From: Sipunculus nudus
Taxonomy: Eukaryota > Annelida > Sipuncula > Golfingiida > Sipunculidae
Length of the DNA: 64,000 nucleotides
Assembly (NCBI GenBank): GCA_026874595.1
Contig: CM049322.1
Coordinates: 10,988,400 to 11,052,399 of the forward strand
Reading direction: 5' to 3'
The position numbers and the translations under genes were made by a program. This document shows, one piece after another, positions 13,901 through 25,194 of this stretch. Position 1 is the first letter of the stretch. Each line of letters opens with the position of its first letter. A model generated the notes under the pieces. The model worked only from the letters and a program-made list of their open reading frames with translations, made no database searches and had not been told where the DNA came from.

Positions 13901-14531
13901 ATCGCAAAAAGAAAGTTTTCCGTGAAAACTTTATTTTTTCTTACAGGAGGGGGATTGTTACTGGTGCTCTTTTATGTGACACGGGCGTAACTCGTGTTGT
14001 TGTTGAAGGTATGTAAAGGGCTGTTTTTTTGTTTAGAACCAGTGGGCAGACAGTAGGGCAGATATCAACGGACGCAGAAGCGTGTGTCAGATTCTGAAGA
14101 TCTTATCATGCGAATGCGGCAATTACAGATAGTTCAAGAACTTTCCTGGATTTTATACACTGGACTGCAGTTAACATTCTGTGTTGTTTCAAGAACTTTC
14201 CACTAGACTGTCATTCTCCGAGAGCTTACATTCAAAGGACTTATTTTGGTGACACTGTTGGTATTCTGGTATTGTACGATTATCTTTCTGTGACTTTTCT
14301 ACCGACTTGTTACTATACCGCTGATTGTATAATTGTAATGATTTAGTGTATTGTATTGTTAGGATTGTTTTAGGAATAAATTATAGTTATTTGTTAACAA
14401 AAAAAACACTGACTTCTTTATTCATTCCCCTAGACATCTCCCGCTGCCTAGTTTACAGAATCTGATTTTTTATGTCCATTACAAAATTTGTGTTCATCAC
14501 GCATACGTGATATGTTTATATTAGGTTCCGT

Positions 14532-14585
<54 letters not shown>

Positions 14586-17500
14586 TATTAAAAATTTATT
14601 AATATTATATAAAAGAAACCGGAGAGGGGAGCGTGTTAACATTGACCATCTCCCCCCTTTGTTTTTTACCTTCTTTTATATCATTTTTTGTTATCCTAAT
14701 GGCCATTAACTCACCAGATATATTAAAAAAAGCCGAAATCAGGAACACTTGTCTTATTCCGCGTTGTTTAACTTTTATGGGAGAAATCCAGCGCTTGCTT
14801 TTATACAGAATTCAGTTTTGTTGTAAAATATTTGATGCATCGTAAACAATAATTTTCCAAAATTAAAATACTTTAATGCAGTAAACATGAGTTCCCATTC
14901 CAAGGTGTCATTTTTTTTACAGTTTTTACAGTAATTTACAGTTTCATGCATCTGTGGTCAAAATTTGTCAGAGCAGTCGAGAGGCTATCACTAGGACACC
15001 AGCATCACGTGACCGTAACCCTTTTACGGGTAGGGGTGGGATATATACCTTACTAGCTGGGAGAGGAACAATTTGAAACTATAGATCGAGTCCGATTATC
15101 GATACAGGGGCTATACACAAACATATATCGATACAAGATGGCCTCCTTATAACTAGTGGCGTCAATTTATCTTCCCGGGTTCGGGGTGACACGCAGACAC
15201 ACACACATACACACATATTGTCTATATGACACATTTTAAATATACTAGGTTCGGTATGACACAGTTCAAATATTTGTACTGAATCACATTTTTTATAACA
15301 TAACAATTAAGTCTCAGGTTTTAGAAAATATAATATTACGTTTCCAGTACAAGTGAACTCTAAACCAGGTTCAGATAAAATAGTTCATAGTAAAATCATA
15401 AAAGGAAGCAATGTATAATGGGATGTTTACATTGACCATCCCTCCCCCTTACCAACCATTTATTTTTACGGCCCTGAATGTAGCAGTCTGTTTTGCCTGT
15501 GCAGAGCTTTAAATCTGGCAGTGATATTTCCCACATCCTTTAAGAGGCACCACTTCGTGGCTATAAGGGTGGATTGTAGTTACAGCTACAAACCTTACCC
15601 CGGGTCATCCGGTTTCCTCCAACTATACATGCAATCGAACGTCAACATCAGAGCCAAGGAGGTTGTTTAGTATTAATTATTAAAATACTTGTAAAATCCA
15701 TGTGAAATTAAGGTTATATCTCAGTATAACTAAAACTTGATAATCATTTGTTATGGCTTAGTCTATGAGAATATTTTTTTAATCGCGGAACACAATTTTA
15801 TTAAAGGATTTTTTTCTAAAAATGTTATGTAATGTATCTTCCTGAAATGAAGAATAATGGACAACTGTTTTAAATTATCTTTTAAACAATATATCAGGGA
15901 TGACCCCGCTTCTTTTTCCTAGACTTATCATCCCGGTGCTTATGAGCTATATGTAATGAAATAAAAAGCTATACGAAAACAAGAAGCAATTAATGAAGTA
16001 TGGTCTCTTAACATTTTTTTAACGACAGATTTTTCGGTTTGATTTTTTAAACATTGTTGCCGATTATATCTTCTTTAAAAAATACATCATTAGATATATA
16101 CTATAATTTGAGAAATAGGACGTGGTCCACAAAAAAAAAGTTCAGTTATAAATATGCTTCCCCTTTACACTAAACTCTCACCGCAGATAGATTCAGTAGC
16201 AGGCCTTTAGGCCTCTCTGCACCAGTTCATGACTGAAATATCACAGTGTCCTGGATATCCTGATGACAGAGATATTGGGCAGACGTTCAGACAAGAAGGC
16301 TTTGGTGATAAGAATTTTTGTATATTTCGATCAACTGTAATAAAACACAGAATCTTGTTTGGTCGATATAACTGACCCGAACATTTAGTATCAGTTGCTC
16401 TCAACAGATGTTTGCTTAATGTTGATGCGAGAGTATATATTTTTTTTTTTCTACTTTAGTGCATTGGACGATGGTACGCTGTAGAAAGACTGACGTTGGT
16501 CCCTGGTGAATGGCATGGGACAGTTTACGACATGTATGACGATAAAGGAGTGTTGTTCCTCAACGTTACTGACCTGTGAGTACATCTACATTATACCTTA
16601 CGGTGGGTTCATCAAACTTTGTCACGCAACTGCACTGAACCCACGCTTCTTAAAGGGGCCCAATCACCTACCTGACCTTTATAAACGAAAGTTAGTCCCT
16701 TGGAGCTTTTAAAAAAGATCAGAAAACGTGGATATCACAGCACACATGCCTTTTTTTTGTTTATTTCAATGTGTTTATAAAATGTATGGCTGCAAAAATA
16801 AGCAAAAACAAATTCACCAAGGGCATATGGCGGCAAGTCAGAGAAGCCAGAGCTTTGCAGCAAATGGCGTTTTGCACCAAAAGGCCCTACTACCTCCGCA
16901 ACCTACCAGTTATGTTTCATAAATATGGTACCATTGATTAGGAAGGAACTAGGGCTTTGACAGCCGTCAGAATTTCAACGACATCGCTTATATGTTAGCG
17001 ATTGTGAGCCCTATAATACAGTGGCTGATTTAGGACTCAGAAAAAAAAATATCTCGAGTGTATCTTAAGTTCTGGACAAAACATCTCAAGATCTCGACAT
17101 AAAAATTCACATAAATAATTTTTGCTGCAGAAAAAAATATATTGAGATCTCGAGATGTAAAGTCGAGATTTTGTAATAATATTATTATCTCCATATCTCG
17201 AGCTAAAATTCAATAAAAAAGATGAGTTCACGTGGGCGTTGTACAAACCATTCCATGCTTTATTTACGCCTTAGGTTACCTGTTTTTCCTTGTTTGTCAA
17301 TATGCTCTGTTTACAAACACATTGTTGATAAACAAGTTCATTCATCCTTCAAAAAGGAGTTTTGAGAATTGTTCACGCCTAAAATTACCCTAAGATCATT
17401 TACATATACAAATCAAATAAATTATTTCTTAAAAGGTACATGAATAGGCAACTTTTAATTTCCGCTTTTGGGTTTAAACTGTCTTGCATGGCGTCATATG

Positions 17501-19432
17501 TGACCTAAAGGTGTAGGGGGGGGGGGGGTAATTATTTTATATTTTCTGTGACAGTCTCCTAGCTTTTCTACCCCATCCCCTTCCGGTATAAGAATTTGTT
17601 CCGAGTGGGACATCCGGCTGTCCAGGGGAGAGGCTGAATGGTGTCAGTCAACCAAGTCGTGTTCAGTGGCTGGTGCAAATTTTACGACATTTTAACACCC
17701 TCTATTTATATTATATTATACTAAACAAATATACGAATATTGATTTGTTCTGTTGTCTGGTCTTCGCAATCATGCTTTGTACGTTTTCATCTCTTTGAAA
17801 TGCCAATAAAAATCAATAAAGAGCTCAAACGGTATCCGCAAACGGTACCTCAATAAAATTGTTGCATTTTCCAGGTGGACGTCTAAGCGAGGTCTGATGT
17901 AAAGAGCAAGAAAGGATTGGGATCATGAAGATAATGGTCGTAATTTAAGATCGTTTCAAAATTAAGGTGGTTATTAGGCAAGGTTTTAATGTATTTATTC
18001 ATTTATGTTTTATTTAGTAAATTCAATGAAAAATGTAAGGAGACCAGAACAAGGCGGATTTCTCTAAACCCGGATGATCCCAGAGAGGCGTCCCTGTATG
18101 GGGATTCAGCATTAGGTCAGTCACGTGAACACAATCTTTATCTCCTCTTGTCAAATCTTCTTAGATCCTTACCATGCAATAGACTAGGTATCAGGTCACG
18201 CGATATTTACTGTAAATCTATAATCTGGCAAAGCGGTGTCCATATGGATAAACCCATATAATAATGTGTGTTCTGACTCGATAATAACACACCAGATGTA
18301 AATCTTCTATTTATGTCAGATAAGAATGCTGTCGGTTTGTAAAATGACAGTGAGAATACATATGTATATATTGCTGTTTTCTTTTGAAGAAAGTAATTAC
18401 ACAAACCACAAACTACAAATACCTAAGTGTATATTTAATATTTCAATAACAATCGCGTCACAATTCAGAATAACTGCGTGATGATCGCTCATTATATTTT
18501 CTCTGAAATCTAAACGCATTTTCCTGAAATACGTTTGAATGAACCCACTTGCCAGCTAACTCAGTCATGATGAAAGCTTTAAATGTGATATAAATAAGGC
18601 AATGTAGAGCATTAAGGTGTTTAACATGCAATGTAAGGTTAATCATCTTATACCAACAAAATATGCACCTTAAACTTATTCTGAAGCATTTTTAACGGAA
18701 TCATTCTTAACCTCCCACTTTTGGATTGGAGGTTTACTAGGGTAGTATTTTACTTCAATATCAATAAAAAGATCGGTTTTTTGTCTGGTGGAATTTCTTT
18801 GATGTCACTTGAGGCAAAACCATTGATTCTTTTTTCTCTTTTTTTTATTTCTTCTGCCTATGCTTTGCCAAAATTTGAAACATGGTTTGTTTTTCCAAAC
18901 TGATCTTATGCCAAAGTAAACGCCATAGGTGACAGGATTTGCACCTGAAATTTATTTCTGAAATTTAGCTAAATTCAAAGGTTGTACACTCATTAGCACA
19001 CTCTTCTTTATCGCTGATGACATCCTGCTGATTATAAACATCTGGGTAAATGTTCAATTTACATAAATACTGGTTAATTTACAGCTGGCACTATGTACAC
19101 TCCTGGTGGCAGCTTCAGCACCTTCTGGGTTGCGTATTTCTGCCCGTCGGGGTACATGAAGGACGGCATTTGCTCACGGCCTCAGGTTGATATCGTCAGT
19201 CGTACAAAGATCATGGAAGACATGGAGCTGGCCACAGCTAAGTCACTCAGAGATACACTGTGTATGCCGTCCATCAACTACATCTACCAACCAAAGTCAT
19301 ACGATAGTACGTATATATCTGTCTTTCAACATTTATATGGTATTCAGTCCTCCATGTCCACTTCTGGCATAACGATTATAAATTATTGTAAAATTCCTAA
19401 TACAAGTATATTCATCTCCGCCTGATCACATC

Positions 19433-19476
<44 letters not shown>

Positions 19477-22400
19477 AAAGAGTTGCATAAAACTGAATTA
19501 TTAGAATACTAAATAACATTTCTAATACTCCTACTCTATCAACTTGCATTTTGTGACACTTTCGTTGTTAACGTCAGCGGGAGAAACAAGTCTTGTCGCA
19601 TCTCTACGACTCACTACTCGCACCTATAGCGCCACCTAGCGGCCAGCGGTATCGGGTCACCACTGTCTGATGAAATCGGACAAAACTGTCATAACGAGTT
19701 AGACGATTGTGTATGTGTGAGAACTGTTATTTAGGATCTTCCTCCTCCCCCCTCTCACTCTCTCTCGTTCTCTCTTTCTATCTGCAGCTGCATTCATGTG
19801 CTTCTTTGTCTCCGAATATCTGTCGTGTAGCGTGCTTGTCTTAACTTCATTATTTCCATCATTCCTTTATTGTCCTCGTATGTTTATAATGTCTCCTTCT
19901 GCCATATGATTAATAAATAATTACAATTATGATATTACCTTTATTCTTAAAGATATATCTAAAAATGTAATAATGTTGAGATCTGGAAATTTTACGTAAA
20001 TTTACATTTATTTATTACGGATGCTTGATTTCTGGAATATAATATTATCATGTCTATTCCTTCAATGCTCAACCACAATAAATACTTAAGCTACCAACTG
20101 GGATATCAAATTATATTTCGTCGTTTATAACCCTTACTGTTTAATCACTCAGGTTGTATGGAGGACCAGGTGCCAAACGGTAAGTGTACCACAAGTGTTC
20201 CCTAGGTTTTTTTCCTTCCAATGCTAACATAAATTATTTTACCTAATTATCGCTCTGCCTTAATCGGAGTTGAATGGTGTTATGGTCCTTGGCTCTTAGG
20301 TTATTTCGAGCAATCGAAATGCCATAAATGTACATATTAGTCATACATTATTGACGACCAGGGATACCAGATGCAAATTTGCAATGTATCGTTGGATGAC
20401 GGATCTTACACCAGGGTAATTAAGAAAATTATGATTCGCTCCGAATCCGTTCGTTGTTAGGATTGTAGACTGGGCTTAACTGTCCGCATGCTGGTTTTCT
20501 GAATGTTCAGTCGTTCGTCTCCAAATGGCCATGGGTACCGCTGCTCTGCTGGATTATACGGATTCTCATTAGGCCCACCTGGCGAGCGGCCCCAAATAAC
20601 GTTAGACGAAGCCTTGTTCTCTTTACACAAGGATTGGTGTGTCACCCACAACGTACACAAATAGCTACTTCATCGATATCGTTTTATTAATTTCAATATT
20701 GTTAAACAATCCTTATTACGAATTCACGTTAGCCTAGTCGAGGTAGATGGCTGGGCACGGCTGACGCCATCTACAACTTTTGTAGGCTTTGGCTTGGAAC
20801 TTGTACGACATAACAGGGATGGTCAGTAACTCATTGCAAGTCAGGAATTTAACAAAACTAGGTAAATATCGGGCCCTAATAGGAGGGGGTGTTAGGAATG
20901 TGAAGTCTCATAGAAAGTTAAGGTTCTGGGGGCGTTAATGAGGTCCATTACGCAGTGTTCATTAAAACTGAACACATCATGATCGCGATAAAACAAATTA
21001 AAAAAAAAATTATGAATGACCGTCAAGCTATCCGATGTTTAGTTTGTAAACTAAAAATCTCTAGAGGGCACACTTGACACCCCATAATGTGCTGCTATGT
21101 ACCATGATAACACACCTCACAAATGTATAATTTATAGCCTACAAAGACGTCTGCATTGTAATTTTCACCAGGTAAGTGTATAGTTCACCATTCAATATAA
21201 TTTTTTTGTCACTATGTGATGTTATTTAAGGTGTGTAGATAAGCAAAATTGAAAAGTGTTGTAATTAAAAAAAAAATTATCTGATTCATTATTAGAGAAA
21301 CATGATGCTCTAGACACAAAGATACACAAAATAGTGCCGTATATCAGAAACGCAGAACAATTATGGATATGATCTCTCTTTTTTTCTGTAAGAAAAGAGA
21401 ATATAAAGGAAACAGGTTAATCTAAATAGGTTCCAACGGGATTAACTCAAAACTTAACATATCGTTAAACATTTTGTTATACAAATTCATCTGAGACATA
21501 AATTAAATATAATATTTATTATTTATTACTTATTAAAATCATTCTTTTATTTTTTTTTGTATAGCGGATGCTTGCAACGAAAAATTCATCCCGTATTTCA
21601 ACACCTATGACAAAATGCAGGTAAGATACTTTATCAGGGGATATAATTTATTAATTAGAGTGTTTACTATAGATGCGTGTTGACTGATAAACGTAATTTA
21701 ACAGACTACCAATTACCTTAAATTCTGACATTCGTGTTTTAGTCGGTAAGCAAAATGGTCATTCCCATGTGAGACTTCGAATCATTCGAGAGTACAGGGT
21801 TTACAAAGTCACCAAAATACGACAGGAAAGTACTCCTAAGACAAATTCAAGGTGGAAATTTATCTCAGGAGATTTCGGTGGCCATCAGACCATGAAGATG
21901 CTGGAGGAGCACTGTACGCATGACCGTGCCCTCACCCGAAAAGTTACAGCAAAATGCCCAGGGTCGTGTTTTGTTGCTTCTTTAAAACCATTCTTCACAT
22001 AGGGGGTGCGCAAATTAGTGACCTGTTCTAGTCTACCATAATCTGTTCCATAGTTGTACGCCCATTGAAATGTGTTGATCTTTTCTTAAACTCACAGATC
22101 AGATCAAGAAGGTTAGGTGCAATGGAGGAATGAAGAATAGGCCTAATTAACTAGAATGAAACAAAAACCATACCTTGTATGATGTTTTAGTATATCATTA
22201 ACATCAATATATGAGAAACAGTCTGTATTTTACAACATCTCTACCAATCAGATGAGGCCGAGGTTACAGGTCACATGCTCAAACAACTACCATAAAAAGC
22301 TGTTGATTGGTTGTTGAGTTCCATAAATATTCTATAAAATGTAATTGTCAAAATGAGGATATTAAACCATGATAGAGGCCATGTCACGTGGGTAGAAGAT

Positions 22401-23117
22401 TAAAAAAAAAGAAAGAAAAGTTTTAAAATATTGATGCTGTTTTTTTATATTGCGTTACATATCCCATTGGGCCTTTGCTCCCTCATCAGCAATAGTGTCA
22501 AATGGTGTTAAAATATCTAAGTTTAAGAGAAAAATCGCCATATATTCAATGGGCAGCGCACCACGGAACAGCCTAACCGTTAAAGTAAATGATGGCACTG
22601 GCAAGCTGTTGTATAAGGAGTGATTATAGTCCAAAGAGATTTCGTGTTGTGTTGTTTCTTTATCTTAATATCAGAGGCGGACAAAGGATTTTAGGAAATG
22701 GGGCTCACACAGTGAGACAGTGAAGCAGTTATGTTATTATAGGCTAAACTCGAAGCGTCAAGAGTATATTTTTAGCCAAATACTCTAATTTCTTAGATCT
22801 TATGTTTTACGTACATTAAAGTATTTTGGTTTTTACCTTGCTCTATTTATTGCTATTACTAAAACATTAATACTCTCAACAATTACAGAGAAACATACCT
22901 TTCTTTCATCCATTCACACAAGCTTTGCATTTACCATAATTATCGTATGTCAGATATATATGTATGAATAGATATACAATATGTTTATGCATGTACATGA
23001 CCATGTGCATTTTAACGTATTCTATACGTTTAATTGTTCAAACAGCCTAGTGGTATAACGTGATAGCTTCCAAAAATCAAGTATATTAAAAATAAGGATA
23101 ATACAATAATATTAATG

Positions 23118-23174
<57 letters not shown>

Positions 23175-24052
23175 TGTATGGGAAACCTTCCGGTAATAAG
23201 TACTTTAACTGTTCAGTCAAGGACAGGGATTGTTTCAGTATTAATCATGTATTTTACCATATTTTGGCCGAATGAGGATTGGGGCTACAGCTCTACTTTT
23301 TTTCTTGGCACTGGTCCTATAATTGTTCTAAATAACTAGGATTATCTGTATTTATCTTTATCAGGTTTTGGGTCGATGGTATCTGAGAGTTATGTATCTC
23401 CTCGACGGACGCAGCCCAGAGAGAGATCTCCTCGGGATGACGGCTGACGTAGAGAGAGTAGATGACATCTACCGTGTCACGTATTATGTCGCGTAAGTTG
23501 ATTCTGTTCCTGGAGCACATTGATCCGTAAGCATAACAATATAATTTACAAATGCTATACCTCATTAAAAAAACACTCAAATGTTGTCTTTAACGATAAA
23601 AGGATAACGTGCCATCCGTTGGATGCCAAAGAAATCACGGTCTCAGGTAATGACACAATCATAAAATCCATTTTTTTGTATACTAATCGTGTTGATGGTC
23701 TATTTACAACATTATTGCATATATTTGTCATTTATTGTGATGTTTAATTATAAATACACGGTAAATAACCCCCGGAGTTTCTCTCCTACTTTTCTAGTTA
23801 ACCAGTTATCCTCTTTTTTCTAAGTTTCCTTCCTATCTTGGTTTATCACCGAAACGCTACTCTTGTTTACATAAATGTTAATATACCATGTCACAACATG
23901 GAACACTCTAGCAGTTACCTATTGTAGGAAACCAGTAGAAAGCAGACCAATTCGTGTTTGATCCCTTTTGTTTGGGTAAAATGTTAAACTTTTCCTCCCC
24001 TTACCCCGATGTACGCTTCCCTGTAGATGGTCTATATATATATATATGGATG

Positions 24053-24102
<50 letters not shown>

Positions 24103-25160
24103 TGGATGGTCTATATATATATATATAATACATATATATAAAGCTCAGTGATACCTTACGAACACACATAAAAGGATTAAACAAGTCACAGGTTTTTCTC
24201 TCTAAATACTCGGCACTCGAGACTAACCCCCGCCCCCTTTATTGATACCCCAGCAGACGTGTGTTCAAGTTGATATACAGAGGCCAGTTCTGAAGGTCAT
24301 CAGGCAGAGTAAATGGATGATCTTGCAAGCCAGCACCGTTGACCTAGCGAAGGGTCACACTGTCAGCTTTGTTTACGGATAGTCATTCGCTCTGGCGAAG
24401 GATACAGGGGTAGCTGAAAAAATTAGCAACAATCTGTATATGTTATCTTAATAATATGATTGTATAAAATGTTGGCGAAGATATCTCTCTTCTTCTTATG
24501 TTCATTGAATATATATATATGTGCGTGTGTGTGTTTGTGTGTGTGTATTTGTTTAGGTTTGTCGCCATAGGCATATTTTTATGTGTAGCAAATGTCTACC
24601 TCTACCTTTTAGTAGAGGGCAGGAATGCCACAAGCTTGGTGCCTCAACCGTGGAGAAGGAAGAGGTTAAAGGAAAAATTATACGGGACAGATACAACGAC
24701 AACGGTACACATCATAAACGGTCCCCAATACTGAAAAGATAAATGATTTTAACTATTCTACACAGAGAAGCATATAACTAATATTTAAGCTGTGTTTTCA
24801 CTTTTCTTGACATTGATACGGATACGGATACGGACACGGATACGGTTGGAACTAAACTGTAATTATAAGGAGTGTTTCAGCTTGTACGGACAGGTATAGG
24901 CGCCGTGTGCGGCGCGGATTGCGGCGATTTCTGAACTCCCCCTGTACGTTTCACCGTCCGGTGACGTATACGGCCCTATACGGGTACTCCCACAATTGAT
25001 TAATTATTCCCGAAAGTCCAAAGAAATGTGCTCTCAAGTGTGTAATATTGGTATATTTTCAGAGCTTCTTGGCTATATGACCTTATAGGTACATATATAT
25101 TCGGATATTCACCAGAAAGAGGAGAGAGGTTCATTATATTCATCCTGATCTGGGAAGTGG

Positions 25161-25194
<34 letters not shown>

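Larger units (their letters stand above)
7235..14535 (+). mobile_element. Degenerate Ty3/gypsy-type LTR retrotransposon with integrase before RT (Gmr1-like order)
   Basis: About 7.3 kb with TGTTAC...GTAACA LTRs, inserted in an AT-repeat so the target duplication cannot be resolved. Internal order by eye: gag with a CCHC zinc knuckle, aspartic protease DTG, integrase with GPY-type end, reverse transcriptase, RNase H, polypurine tract, 3' LTR. No integrase lies downstream of RNase H. Gypsy elements normally have integrase last; the reversed order is known from the Gmr1 group. Multiple stops, frameshifts, an internal tandem duplication and a replaced integrase residue mean it is inactive. It lies within intron 1 of gene A, same strand. 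Confidence 0.88.

Noticed and set aside
14448-14709. Frames rich in alternating Ile and Tyr
   Set aside because: Translation of a (TA)n microsatellite; the same applies to frames at 23115, 24498, 61062 and 62678.
20503-20664. Frame in intron 5 of A sharing ALFxLHKDW with a frame in copy C (58976-59197)
   Set aside because: The frames are offset by indels elsewhere and the segment is absent in B; explained by intron homology, though an old transposon coding relic cannot be excluded.
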